Assembly (NCBI GenBank): GCA_964573795.1
Contig: CAZNMF010000049.1
Span: 1-64,000 of the forward strand
From: CAZNMF01 sp964573795
GTDB lineage: Bacteria > Acidobacteriota > Vicinamibacteria > Vicinamibacterales > SCN-69-37
Reading direction: 5' to 3'
DNA: 64,000 nt
Below are positions 29,583-38,498 of the stretch, in pieces. A program made the translations under genes and the position numbers. The notes below the pieces were generated by a model. It did not search any database and had not been told where the DNA came from. It saw nothing but the letters and a program-made list of their open reading frames with translations. The number at the start of each line of letters is the position of its first letter. The first letter of the stretch is position 1.

Positions 29583-31136
29583 CTATCGCAGCGTTTCGCG
29601 CGCGACGCGCACCAGGTCGCGAAGACGGAACGGCTTGGGCACCCAGCGGCAGCCGCTCTCTTCGAGGAAGCGCTCCGCCTCCGTGCCCGCGACGTCACCG
29701 GTCACGAAAATCAGCCGGCGCGCGATGTGCGGCATCTTGGCCGAGACTTCGCGGAAGAACGCCATGCCGTCGACCTTCGGCATCTTCAAGTCGCAGATGA
29801 TTACGTCGTAGTGCGTCTCGCGCACTTTCTTCAGCGCCGCTTCGCCGTTCTCCGCGCGATCCGTCCGGAACCCTTCATCGGCCAGCGCCGCCGCCACCGC
29901 GTCGCCGAGCGCGGGCTCGTCCTCCACGACCAGCGCGCGCGTGCCCTTTGGCACGTCCGGCAGCGGCTGCGCGGGCGCCGGCTCCTGCGTGCGCAGTGAC
30001 GCGCCGCTCACCGGCAGCTCGAGCAGAAACGACGCGCCGCCTTCCGGCAGCGACGACACGCTGATGCGGCCACCGTGCTCCTGCGCGATCGCGTACGCGA
30101 CGGTCAGCCCGAGTCCTGTGCCCTTGCCGACGGGCTTCGTCGTGAAGAACGGCTCGAAGACCTTGTCCTGCACCTGATCCGGCACGCCAGGACCGTCGTC
30201 GGCGACTTCGAGGACGACGGCGTCGCTCTCGGCGTCGTGCCAGGAGCGCAACGTGAGCGTGCCGCGGCCGTGTGCCTCGAGCATCGCCTGCTCGGCGTTG
30301 ATCACCAGATTGAGGACGATCTGCTGGATCTGGTGCGGATCGACGAAGACCGGCGGCAGCGACGAGGCGAGCGAGTCGGCGATGGCGATCTGGCTGCCAC
30401 GCTGGTCGTAGGCGCGCAAGGCGAGCGTCTCGCGCACGACCTGATTGATGTCGACGGTCATGCGCGTCGTGTGACGCTTGCGCGCGAACGTCTGCAGGTT
30501 GCGGACGATGCGCGCGGCGCGCTCGGCGGCGTTGTGGATGGCGTCGAGATCGCGCCGCGTGACGTCGTCGACGCGCTGGCCCGTGAGCCGCTCGGCGCAC
30601 GCCAGGATCGTGGCCAGCGGAGTGTTCAGCTCGTGCGCCACGCCCGACATCGTCTGGCCGAGGGAGGCCATCTTCTCGGATTGCGACAACTGATGGGCGA
30701 GCTCGCGGCCCTGATCCTGCAGCTTCTTGCGATCCGTCACGTCGCGCATGATCGCTTCGACGCGCAGCGTCGCGCCGGATGCGAGCGTCTCGGCGCGCGC
30801 GGTGACCTCGATCCACATCGCCGTGCCGTCGAGGCGCCGCACGCGCACGAGCGTGTCGCGGGCCGCGCCGTCGCGCGCGAGCTGACGCAGGAGCTCGGCG
30901 CGCGCCAGCTCGTCGACGAAGCGATTGGGATCGAACGGGCGCACCTCGGCGGCCGGGGCATCGTCGGGCCAGCCGAACATGACGCGCAGGTGGCGATTGG
31001 CCGCGAGCGTCGCCGTCTCCGCCGGTCCGATCAGGCCGATGTAGACGCCCTCGGGAAGGTTGTCGAAGAAGTGGGCGAACGCGTCGAGCGAGAGCGCCGA
31101 CGAATCGCGGCGGCGAGCGGGGGAACGCGGCGTCAC
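29583..31136 (-). CDS. Hybrid sensor histidine kinase (PAS-DHp-ATPase-receiver)
   Basis: From GTG 31136 the product is 517 residues. It has a PAS domain (about 15-135), DHp with GVAHELNTPLATIL (His 168), and an ATPase with N-box QIVLNLVINAEQAM, DDGPGVP and GTGLGL. The C-terminal receiver has VVEDEPALGD and ICDLKMPKVDG. There is no membrane segment, so it is a cytoplasmic sensor. Its start lies just after the stop of the PCYCGC lipoprotein gene, so the two are probably cotranscribed. It converges on the sigma-factor gene. Confidence 0.92.
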   Translation of the reverse strand: MTPRSPARRRDSSALSLDAFAHFFDNLPEGVYIGLIGPAETATLAANRHLRVMFGWPDDAPAAEVRPFDPNRFVDELARAELLRQLARDGAARDTLVRVRRLDGTAMWIEVTARAETLASGATLRVEAIMRDVTDRKKLQDQGRELAHQLSQSEKMASLGQTMSGVAHELNTPLATILACAERLTGQRVDDVTRRDLDAIHNAAERAARIVRNLQTFARKRHTTRMTVDINQVVRETLALRAYDQRGSQIAIADSLASSLPPVFVDPHQIQQIVLNLVINAEQAMLEAHGRGTLTLRSWHDAESDAVVLEVADDGPGVPDQVQDKVFEPFFTTKPVGKGTGLGLTVAYAIAQEHGGRISVSSLPEGGASFLLELPVSGASLRTQEPAPAQPLPDVPKGTRALVVEDEPALGDAVAAALADEGFRTDRAENGEAALKKVRETHYDVIICDLKMPKVDGMAFFREVSAKMPHIARRLIFVTGDVAGTEAERFLEESGCRWVPKPFRLRDLVRVARETLR

Positions 31137-31138
31137 GC

Positions 31139-31657
31139 TCAGCCGCCGGCGGGCGGTTGCGGCGTCGGCGTGTGACCCATGTGGCGCCCGCCGAAGCGCT
31201 GTTCGACCGCAGCGCGGATTTGCGCCACCGACGCGCCCGCGTCGTGCATCTGCATCGCCATCTGCGCGACGTCCACGCACACTTCGCAGCCGATGCCGTG
31301 CTCGTCCCATTCGACGACATGGCCCTGGCTGTCTCGACGCTTGACGTAGCAATCGTGGTTCGCCTGATGCCCGCCGCGCTCGCAGCCGCAGAAGCACGGC
31401 ACGTAGCGCAGGACTTCCGGATGCCGCGCGGCGAACGCGTACGCGCTCTTCACGACGGGCACCGGACGGACGGCGTACGACAAGCTCGACGGCAGCGGCG
31501 GCAAGTCGCTCGCGACGATGTTGAAGCCGGAAGACGCGCCGCTCGCCGGCGCGCTGGAGGCGCTCGACGACGAGGACGCGCCCGGCGAGCACGAGCCCGC
31601 CGCGATCGCAGCGGCCAGGACGGCCGCGGCCGTCGACGCGCGAGTCGATGTGCGCAC
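31139..31657 (-). CDS. PCYCGC-motif lipoprotein
   Basis: The 172-residue product starts at GTG 31657. It has a basic N-terminus, a hydrophobic stretch and Cys in AAIAAGSCSPG, a probable lipobox. A Ser/Ala linker follows, then the conserved YVPCFCGCERGGHQANHDCY, matching PCYCGC family proteins. Two more Cys occur in GCEVCVDV. The Cys/His array suggests metal or redox chemistry outside the cytoplasm, but the family function is not settled. It lies directly upstream of the sensor kinase. Confidence 0.8.
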   Translation of the reverse strand: MRTSTRASTAAAVLAAAIAAGSCSPGASSSSSASSAPASGASSGFNIVASDLPPLPSSLSYAVRPVPVVKSAYAFAARHPEVLRYVPCFCGCERGGHQANHDCYVKRRDSQGHVVEWDEHGIGCEVCVDVAQMAMQMHDAGASVAQIRAAVEQRFGGRHMGHTPTPQPPAGG

Positions 31658-31693
31658 GCGGGAATCTTATCATCCGCTGTAGACTGGCCGGAC

Positions 31694-32647
31694 ATGGCGC
31701 GACTCCCCAGAATCAGCGAGATCACCGGCACATCGGCTGGCACCGGCTTCTTCCTGTGCGCGAAAAAGGAGCGGCGGACGGGGCGATCCGGCGCGTTCCT
31801 CGTGCTCGTGCTGCAGGACGCCAGCGGCAGCATCGACGCGAAGATCTTTCAGGACGTCGACATCGCTCAGGCGCAGTTCGAGACGGGTGAGTTCGTCGCG
31901 GTCCAGGCCAAGGGCAATCTCTTCAACCAGCGGCTCGAGCTCATCGTCGACAAGATCCGGCGCGTGATTCCCGAGGACGAGAAGAACGGGTTCCGGCCGG
32001 AGGACTGCATTCCGTGCTCGCCGCGGCCCCTCGACGAGATGTGGGCCGAGCTGACCTCGCGCGTGGCGAGCGTCGAGTCGCCGGCGATCCGCGATCTGCT
32101 GGAGCGGTTCGTGGCGCGCTACGGCGATCGGCTGCGCGTCTGGCCCGCCGCGCGACAGGTGCATCATGCGTATCGCAGCGGCCTGCTCGAGCACGTGCTG
32201 AAAATCATGGACGTGGCCGTGTTCATGGCCGACACGTACGGCCTGCGGCGCGATCTCGTGATCGCCGGCGCGCTGCTGCACGACATCGGCAAGCTCCAGG
32301 AGCTGACGTACGACGTCGCGATCGACTACTCGGTCGAAGGCAACCTCGTCGGCCACATCGTGATCGGCGTCGGGATGCTGAAGGAGATCCTGCGGGAGAC
32401 GCCGGAATTTCCTGAAGAGACGGCGCTCGAGATCGAGCACCTGATCCTGTCGCACCACGGCTCGAAGGATCTCGGATCGCCGGTGCCGCCGATGACGCCG
32501 GAAGCCTTCGTGCTTGCCGCGGCCGACGACATCGACGCGAAGATGCACCAGATTCGCCGGCACCTCGCCGAGGATGGATCAGACGGCCGGTTCACGACCT
32601 ATCACCGCTATCTCGAGCGCGTGCTGCTGAAGCCCGCGAAGTCCTGA
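31694..32647 (+). CDS. YhaM-like 3'-5' exoribonuclease (OB fold plus HD domain)
   Basis: The 317-residue product has an N-terminal OB-type nucleic-acid-binding domain (about 1-110; TGFFLCAKKE, LQDASGSIDAKIF). A phosphohydrolase HD domain follows (about 150-295; LLEHVLKIM, ALLHDIGKLQEL, EIEHLILSHHGSKDLGSP). This matches YhaM-type RNases. It diverges from the PCYCGC gene and ends exactly where the convergent fabZ-like gene ends (no spacer; TGATCA at the junction). Confidence 0.85.
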   Translation: MARLPRISEITGTSAGTGFFLCAKKERRTGRSGAFLVLVLQDASGSIDAKIFQDVDIAQAQFETGEFVAVQAKGNLFNQRLELIVDKIRRVIPEDEKNGFRPEDCIPCSPRPLDEMWAELTSRVASVESPAIRDLLERFVARYGDRLRVWPAARQVHHAYRSGLLEHVLKIMDVAVFMADTYGLRRDLVIAGALLHDIGKLQELTYDVAIDYSVEGNLVGHIVIGVGMLKEILRETPEFPEETALEIEHLILSHHGSKDLGSPVPPMTPEAFVLAAADDIDAKMHQIRRHLAEDGSDGRFTTYHRYLERVLLKPAKS

Positions 32648-33130
32648 TCAGGACGCCGCGGCCGTTTCGCTGCTGCTCGCGCTCGTCTTCGGACCGAGCG
32701 CAAACGTCATCGTGCCGTCGCAGACGACGACGCCGTTGACGCGCGCCGCTCCGCTCAGGATGCCCATCCGGCTGCGCAGACGCTTGACGATGGCCTCGAT
32801 CTCGACGGTATCGCCGGGATGGACTGGACGCCGGTAGCGGACGCGCTCGATGCCCATGAAGAGCGGAATCCGTTCCCGGTTTTCGGGCTTGGCCAGAATG
32901 AGGATGGCGCCCACCTGCGCGATCGCTTCCGTCAGGATCGTCGGCGGCAGCACTGCGCGATCGCCGCCGACGCCGTGCCAGAGATAGCGATCGTTCTGGG
33001 ACACGTTCTTGATCCCGATGATGCGGCGATCGGCTTCCAACTCCGTCACGCGATCGACGAGCAGGAACGGATAGCGATGGGGAAGAATGCGTTCGATCGC
33101 GGCGTAGTCGAGCGGAAGCTGTAAACTCAT
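32648..33130 (-). CDS. FabZ-like 3-hydroxyacyl-ACP dehydratase with altered active-site loop
   Basis: The 160-residue hot-dog protein aligns with FabZ at both ends (YAAIERILPHRYPFLLVDRV; FMGIERVRYRRPVHPGDTVE). The active-site stretch reads WHGVGGDRAVLPPTILTEAI in place of the usual GHFP...PG.L..EA. The candidate catalytic His is H52 and the acid E68, 16 apart rather than 14 as in E. coli FabZ, and the PG after the loop is PP. It may be a specialised dehydratase rather than the housekeeping enzyme. Confidence 0.8.
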   Translation of the reverse strand: MSLQLPLDYAAIERILPHRYPFLLVDRVTELEADRRIIGIKNVSQNDRYLWHGVGGDRAVLPPTILTEAIAQVGAILILAKPENRERIPLFMGIERVRYRRPVHPGDTVEIEAIVKRLRSRMGILSGAARVNGVVVCDGTMTFALGPKTSASSSETAAAS

Positions 33131-33148
33131 TTTTCTGCCAGTATAATT
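33120..33148 (+). promoter_or_regulatory. Sigma-70-type promoter for the GAF-SpoIIE gene
   Basis: TTGTAA (33120-33125, 4/6) and a perfect TATAAT (33143-33148) are 17 bp apart. Initiation near 33155 leaves about a 20-nt leader. The -35 box lies inside the first codons of the divergent fabZ-like gene. Confidence 0.65.
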
Positions 33149-33174
33149 CCAGTTGCCGTCCTCCCCGTCCGTTC

Positions 33175-34956
33175 ATGCAACCGCCATCCGTTCAACCGCA
33201 GCCGACGACCCTGTCCGGGAACGAGCGTGACATCCTGCTGACGCTGTTCGATCTCGGCCGGAAGATCGCCTCGGTCATCGAGCTCGACGAGCTGCTGCCA
33301 CGCATTCCTGAGCTGGTCGGCCGGTTGATTCCATTCGACGCGTTCGCGGTCTATCTCGTCAGCGAAAAGCGGCAGATGTTCAAGCTCGGCTACGCCATCG
33401 GGTATCCGGACGACGCCGCGCGCGCCGAGCTCAGCCTGTCGGACGGGGTGCTCGGACGCGTGGTGACGACGCAGCAGCCGCTCGTCATCGGCGACGTCAC
33501 CGCCGACCCGAGTTACGTCAGCGTCGTGCCAGGCATGCACGCGACGCTCGCGGTGCCGCTGATCCACAAGTCGAAGGCGATCGGCGTCCTGAACGTGCTC
33601 AGCCGCGAGCGCGATCGCTATTCGGAGCGCGACGTCGCCATCCTGCGCCAGTTCGCCGCGCACGTTGCCACCGCGCTCGTCAACGCGCGCCTGTTTGCGC
33701 AGGAACGTCACGACGCCGAAGCGTTCGAGACGCTGGCGGAGGTCGGCCGCGAGATGGCCGGCCTGCTCGATCTCGATCGGCTGCTCGCGCGCATCGCGCA
33801 GCTCGGACGGCGGCTCGTCGACTATCGGACGTTCGGCATCCTGCTCCTGAACGAGGCGACCGGCGAGCTCGAGATCAAGGCCGCCGTGCAGTACGGCGAA
33901 CAGGTCGTCCTGCCGAAGGTACCGGTCGGCGAAGGCCTCGTCGGGTACGCGGCCAAGTATCGCGAGCCGGTCTACGCGCCCGACGTCTCGAAGGATCCGC
34001 GCTATATCCAGGTGCTCGAGGACGTGCGCTCCGAGCTCGTCGTGCCGATGCTCGTCAAGGATCGCTGCGTCGGCGTGTTCGATCTCGAAAGCCCCGACCT
34101 CGACGCGTTCTCCAAGCGCGACATCGAGATCCTCAAGCTGCTGGCGAGCCAGGCGGCCGTGGCGATCGAGAACGCGCGGCTCTATGCCGAGCTGTCCGCC
34201 AACGAGGCGCGGCTCGAGCGGGAGCTGCGCTTCGCGCAGCGCGTGCAGACGGCGCTGCTGCCGACGCAATTGCCGAAAAAGGTCCGCGGCGTGGATCTGG
34301 CCGTCTCGTTCGCGCCGGCGCGCGAGCTCGGCGGCGACTTCCACGACCTGCTCGTCCCCGAGTCCAACACGCTCATCGTGGCGGTGGGCGACGTGTCGGG
34401 CAAGGGCGTGCCCGCCGCGCTGTATTCCGTGTTCGCCGGCGAGCTGGTGCGCGGCCGCACGTTCCGCCGCCGCTATCTGCCGGAGCGATCGTCGCCAGCC
34501 AAAGTGCTGATGTCGATCAACACGATCCTCCACGAACGACAGTTGGAGGAGTACTACTGCACGCTGTGCTACGCGTTCTTCGATTTGAAACGGCGGACCG
34601 TGACGCTCGCGAATTCGGGCGTGCCGTATCCGATCCGCGTCACCCATGGCGTCGTCAGCCAGATCGAGCTGCCGGGCGTGCCGTTGGGATCGTTCTTCGG
34701 TGTGAGCTACGACGAGGTCACGCTGCCGCTGGAGATCGGCGACGTGTTCTTCTTCGGATCCGACGGCGTGTTCGAGGCGATGAACGCGGCAAGTGAGGAG
34801 TTCTCGTCCGCGCGCGTCATGGAGATCGTCCGCGACGCCCGCACGCAGTCCGCCGCCGAGATCGTCGATCGCGTCTCGCAGGCGATCGAAAGCCATCGCG
34901 CCGGCTTTCCTTCCAACGACGACACGACGATGATCGCGCTCCGGATCACGGAGTAA
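33175..34956 (+). CDS. GAF-GAF-SpoIIE (PPM) phosphatase
   Basis: The 593-residue cytosolic protein has two GAF sensor domains (about 35-185 and 205-340) and a short coiled segment (ELRFAQRVQTALLPTQLP). A SpoIIE/RsbU phosphatase domain follows (about 375-590) with ARELGGDFHDL, GDVSGKGVPAA, FFFGSDGVFEAMN and SNDDTTMIAL. Such proteins dephosphorylate anti-anti-sigma factors. No anti-sigma or STAS gene is adjacent, so the partner lies elsewhere. Confidence 0.93.
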   Translation: MQPPSVQPQPTTLSGNERDILLTLFDLGRKIASVIELDELLPRIPELVGRLIPFDAFAVYLVSEKRQMFKLGYAIGYPDDAARAELSLSDGVLGRVVTTQQPLVIGDVTADPSYVSVVPGMHATLAVPLIHKSKAIGVLNVLSRERDRYSERDVAILRQFAAHVATALVNARLFAQERHDAEAFETLAEVGREMAGLLDLDRLLARIAQLGRRLVDYRTFGILLLNEATGELEIKAAVQYGEQVVLPKVPVGEGLVGYAAKYREPVYAPDVSKDPRYIQVLEDVRSELVVPMLVKDRCVGVFDLESPDLDAFSKRDIEILKLLASQAAVAIENARLYAELSANEARLERELRFAQRVQTALLPTQLPKKVRGVDLAVSFAPARELGGDFHDLLVPESNTLIVAVGDVSGKGVPAALYSVFAGELVRGRTFRRRYLPERSSPAKVLMSINTILHERQLEEYYCTLCYAFFDLKRRTVTLANSGVPYPIRVTHGVVSQIELPGVPLGSFFGVSYDEVTLPLEIGDVFFFGSDGVFEAMNAASEEFSSARVMEIVRDARTQSAAEIVDRVSQAIESHRAGFPSNDDTTMIALRITE

Positions 34957-34962
34957 GCGATC

Positions 34963-35095
34963 GCCCGGGTCTGAAGACCGGGCTATATCGGGCTACGGGC
35001 TACAGGCTACGGGCTACAGGCGACGGGCGACGGACATCAAGCCTCACCCGCGTGTCTGTCTGCGTACAGATGTAGGCCGGGTCTTCAGACCCGGC
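34963..35095. repeat. REPIN-like element: inverted pair of palindromes enclosing a heptamer array
   Basis: A hairpin GCCCGGGTCT-GA-AGACCGGGC lies at 34963-34983. Its inverted counterpart GCCGGGTCT-TC-AGACCCGGC, a perfect 9-bp stem, lies at 35076-35095. Between them is a run of 7-bp repeats (34990-35031) and about 45 bp of other sequence. It lies in the 476-bp gap between the convergent GAF-SpoIIE and GAF membrane genes, seven bases after a stop codon. Confidence 0.65.
34990..35031. repeat. Six degenerate 7-bp tandem repeats (GGGCTAC type)
   Basis: Six consecutive heptamers follow RGGCKAC: GGGCTAC twice, AGGCTAC, GGGCTAC, AGGCGAC, GGGCGAC. They are tightly phased without spacer and lie inside the REPIN-like element. 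Confidence 0.75.
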
Positions 35096-35105
35096 GATCA
35101 GAAGC

Positions 35106-35134
35106 CCCCGGACCGGAGATCAACCGGTCCGGGG
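35106..35134. terminator. Perfect 11-bp hairpin between convergent genes
   Basis: CCCCGGACCGG (35106-35116) and CCGGTCCGGGG (35124-35134) pair perfectly around a 7-nt loop. There is no T-run. A second hairpin, CGCGCGCG-AAAA-CGCGCGCG, lies at 35322-35341. Either could end transcripts arriving from both sides. The rest of 35135-35432 contains no convincing gene. Confidence 0.45.
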
Positions 35135-35432
35135 ATGGAGCGAGGTCGGAACGGGGAAACGTACACGAGAACGGAAAGAAGAGAACGCGGAAGTGAGCCG
35201 CCACTTGTCGGTGAACGAACGGCCGGAGTGCGACGATGCCAGCGCCTGCCTGTCGTTGTTGACGCACCCCGGTGACGCCTGACGGCTCGCGCCATTGGAC
35301 TTCAAGACGCGTGCCGTACCGCGCGCGCGAAAACGCGCGCGTCGCGCCGGCAAAAATTGGTGATGTCCGCTTCAAAGGACCGCACGTGCGAGGCCAGTGC
35401 CCCGCGCCGGGGACAGCCGCCCCGGCCCGCGA

Positions 35433-36629
35433 TCAGGCCTGCGCGACGTGCGCGGCTGCCGTCGTCTCGCACGGATTGATCATCGTCGCGAACTGCGCGG
35501 CGATCAGGCGGGCGAGGGCGACGACGTCGCCCGACGGTTTGGTCTCGTAGACTTCGGCGGCCAGGACGCCGTTGCAGCCCTCGGCGGTGACGAGCGGGAC
35601 TGCGATCGCGCTCGTGGTGCCTGGGCCGGTGCCCGGAACGGTCTGCGGGCGCACCGTGCGGTAGGACAGAGACGTCACGTTCTCCGCGTCGACATCCAGC
35701 GCGTTGAGCTTGAGGAGGACCCGCTCCGAATAGCCGTGCGTGAGGACGGGAAGCAGGCTCGTCCGCTCCTGGTTCACGACCCAGAGAATGAGACCGCTGG
35801 CCTCGAGAACCTTCGCGGTGCGCTCGAGCAGCGTCTGCATGTCGCGTGCGTCCATCACGCGAGCCAGATCCACGCAGAGCTCGGCGGCTTCAGTCAGGTT
35901 GACCGGCGGCAGGGCTGGCGGTGCCGGAACGGTGAGCTTGATGGGCGCCGGTGTGGTCGCGCTCGTCGCGGCCGGCGACTTGACCGGCGGCGGCAGCTCA
36001 CGAAGCATGTCGGCGATCGTCGCCGGAGTCGCTTCGGACGCGCGGCTGGCACGGCCGGCGGCGAACGACAGCACCAGCACGGCCAGAAGCGCGAGCGGCG
36101 CCATGACAAGCCGGACGATCGACTGCTTGTTCAGCGTGGCCGATGCGGTCTCGATCGCGGCCGTACGGGCGGCCGTGAGCTCGCTGGCGACGAGTTGGGC
36201 CGGCGCTGCGCTGTCGGTGAAGATGACGTCCGACGCGACGAATCGCTGATCGCTTTGCAGCGCCGTCCGCGCGCGCTTGTCCTGGCTCATCAGATCCGCG
36301 ATCGCGGACGTCGCGGCTTCGACATGGCCTGCAGCCGCCGGGCTGCCGACCGCATCACGCAAGCGCATCAGGCCCGCATCGAACTGCTCGGACAGCTCCG
36401 TCGCGCGCCGCATCCAGAAGTCCGGGCTCTGGTTGGCGGCCAGATACGACGCCTGTGCCGCGCGCAGATCGGAGAGCGTCACGGACAGCGCGGCGGTCTC
36501 CGTCTCGACGGTCGAGAGGCGTGACTGTCCGGCAGTGATGGATTGATGGAGGCGGAAATCCTGGAGGGCGGTTCCGGCGGCAATCAGACAAGCAAGCGTC
36601 AGCAGAACACGAAAGCGGGTGCTCTTCAC
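35433..36629 (-). CDS. Membrane-anchored GAF-domain protein
   Basis: The 398-residue product starts at GTG 36629. It has an N-terminal hydrophobic helix (FRVLLTLACLIAAGTAL), a helical periplasmic segment of about 150 residues, and a second membrane helix (LVMAPLALLAVLVLSFAAG). A Pro/Ala linker and a cytoplasmic GAF domain (about 235-385) follow. There is no kinase, cyclase or phosphatase output domain. It may pass a signal to a partner protein. It converges on the GAF-SpoIIE gene. Confidence 0.8.
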   Translation of the reverse strand: MKSTRFRVLLTLACLIAAGTALQDFRLHQSITAGQSRLSTVETETAALSVTLSDLRAAQASYLAANQSPDFWMRRATELSEQFDAGLMRLRDAVGSPAAAGHVEAATSAIADLMSQDKRARTALQSDQRFVASDVIFTDSAAPAQLVASELTAARTAAIETASATLNKQSIVRLVMAPLALLAVLVLSFAAGRASRASEATPATIADMLRELPPPVKSPAATSATTPAPIKLTVPAPPALPPVNLTEAAELCVDLARVMDARDMQTLLERTAKVLEASGLILWVVNQERTSLLPVLTHGYSERVLLKLNALDVDAENVTSLSYRTVRPQTVPGTGPGTTSAIAVPLVTAEGCNGVLAAEVYETKPSGDVVALARLIAAQFATMINPCETTAAAHVAQA

Positions 36630-36714
36630 CTGTTCGCCCTCATATATTGGGCGTTACTATAGCAGTCCCCTCTGGTCAGGTGATCCGAAAATCGTCAGTG
36701 TTCGCGCGGAAATG

Positions 36715-38478
36715 TCACGAGCGCGGGCGAAGGACGACGTACGCCGGCAGGCCAGCCGCACGGATGCGCTGCATCAATTCCCTGGCGGGAGAGACATCGG
36801 GGCTCTCCGCCTGGAACTTGATCTTCGTGTAGCTCTTCAACGCCGCCGTGACGGCGGGATCGGCGAGCGTCGTGCGATCCATCACGAAGCAGTTCTTGCA
36901 CCACGTCGCCCAGAAGTCGACGAGCACCAGGGTGCGCTCGCGCTTGGCCGTCTCGAGGCCCTCGACCAGCGACGCGTGCCAGCCCTCTTTCAGCTTTTCC
37001 TGCACGCCTGCGGAGACGCTGGCGGGATCGACCCAGCGGTTGGCGAAGCCTTCGTACGCGAGGTAGCCGTAATACGCCGCGGTCGCGAGGATGAAGACGC
37101 CCATCGCCTGCTTGACGCGGACCATCCACATGCCCGGCTTCGGCAGCGCGGACAGGCCGGCACCGGCGATCGGCCACGGCAGCGCCATGCCCAGGCCGAG
37201 CACGAACGGCAACGCGAGCGCCGACGTGTGGCTGGCCGCGTACATGTCGCTCGCGAACACGACGACCTGAATGACGACGGGCGCGACGCAGGCGCCGGCG
37301 AGCAGCGCGGCGACCGCGCCCATGCCGAACGCAAGCATGGCCGTGCCGCGGCTTTCCTGCTTGAACTGAATCTTGCTCGAGTAGCGCGAGAAGTCGATGC
37401 TGATGACGTCGAACATCGCCAGCGCGAGCACGACGAAGAGCAGCGCGATGCCGACGTTGAACCACGGCGACGCGTTGATCGTGCCGAACGTGCCGGCCGT
37501 GAGGATGACGACGAGCCCGAGCACGCCGTAGGTCAGCGCCATGGCCGCGCCGTAGACCGAGCCCAGGACGAAGCCGCGTCCGCGGCCCGCGCCGCCCTTG
37601 GCTCCGGCGCCGATGATCGCCAGGTTGATCGGAATCATCGGCAGGACGCACGGCGTCAGGTTGAGCGCCAGGCCGCCGAGAAAAACGATCGCGAGAATCG
37701 CCAGCGGCCCGCGGCCATCGAACATGCCCTGCTGTTTGACGCCGTTCTCCGCGTCGTGCAGGAACGTGAGGAACTCGGCGGACGTCATGTAGCCGCCGGT
37801 GGCGAGGATGTCGAACTGATCGAACAGCGCGACGGTCTCTTCCGGCGTCGCGGCCGCGATCGTTGTCGATGCCGCAGGCGCCGGCGCTGCGGCCGGCGTC
37901 GCGTCCGCGCCTGGCGTCTCGCCTTTGCCGAACGCAATCGTGCCGAACACGTCGCGGTGCTGCGCGGCCGGAAGCGCCCGCGTCGCCGGCGTGATCGTGA
38001 ACGTCCACTGCGTGCCGACGTGCGTGGGACGGAAGCACGTCGTGTCGTTGCAGGCCTGGTAGTAGAGCTCGCCCGGTACCGTGACCGCGCCGGCCGGCGC
38101 GGCCTTGCCGATCTCGAATTGCACGCCGACGATCATCGTCTTCTCGTACACGGCGAGTGGCTGGTCAAAGCCGGGCAGCGGAAGATCGATCGACGCGGGG
38201 AAGACGAGCTCGCGGACGGTGACGCCCGCCGGCGGGGTGAACGTCAGATTCGTCGGCTTCAGCGACGGGTCGCTCGGCCTGTGCGACTGGATGTGCAGGT
38301 CGTCGGGAATGACGACGCGCAGGGCGGCGCGCAGGGTCGTGCCCGGATGGGCTTCCGCGCGCTCGACGAGTCCCTCGCCGACCAGCGGCCCTGGACCCAA
38401 CTGTCGCGCCCGCGGCACAGCCGCCGCGGCCGTCAGCAGCAGGGCGGCGCCGATGAGAACGAGTCGTCGTGGGCTCAT
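36715..38478 (-). CDS. dsbD: Thiol:disulfide interchange protein DsbD
   Basis: The 587-residue product has a signal peptide (LVLIGAALLLTAAAAVPRA) and a periplasmic alpha domain with YYQACNDTTCFRP (Cys pair). A long membrane domain (about 225-460; GGLALNLTPCVLPMIPINLA, LLAGACVAPVV with its paired Cys) follows. The C-terminal thioredoxin-like domain has DFWATWCKNCFVMD. It carries electrons from cytoplasmic thioredoxin to periplasmic partners. It lies 20 bp after the nuoG-like gene. Confidence 0.93.
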   Translation of the reverse strand: MSPRRLVLIGAALLLTAAAAVPRARQLGPGPLVGEGLVERAEAHPGTTLRAALRVVIPDDLHIQSHRPSDPSLKPTNLTFTPPAGVTVRELVFPASIDLPLPGFDQPLAVYEKTMIVGVQFEIGKAAPAGAVTVPGELYYQACNDTTCFRPTHVGTQWTFTITPATRALPAAQHRDVFGTIAFGKGETPGADATPAAAPAPAASTTIAAATPEETVALFDQFDILATGGYMTSAEFLTFLHDAENGVKQQGMFDGRGPLAILAIVFLGGLALNLTPCVLPMIPINLAIIGAGAKGGAGRGRGFVLGSVYGAAMALTYGVLGLVVILTAGTFGTINASPWFNVGIALLFVVLALAMFDVISIDFSRYSSKIQFKQESRGTAMLAFGMGAVAALLAGACVAPVVIQVVVFASDMYAASHTSALALPFVLGLGMALPWPIAGAGLSALPKPGMWMVRVKQAMGVFILATAAYYGYLAYEGFANRWVDPASVSAGVQEKLKEGWHASLVEGLETAKRERTLVLVDFWATWCKNCFVMDRTTLADPAVTAALKSYTKIKFQAESPDVSPARELMQRIRAAGLPAYVVLRPRS

Positions 38479-38498
38479 GGCGCGCGGACGCGGTGGTC

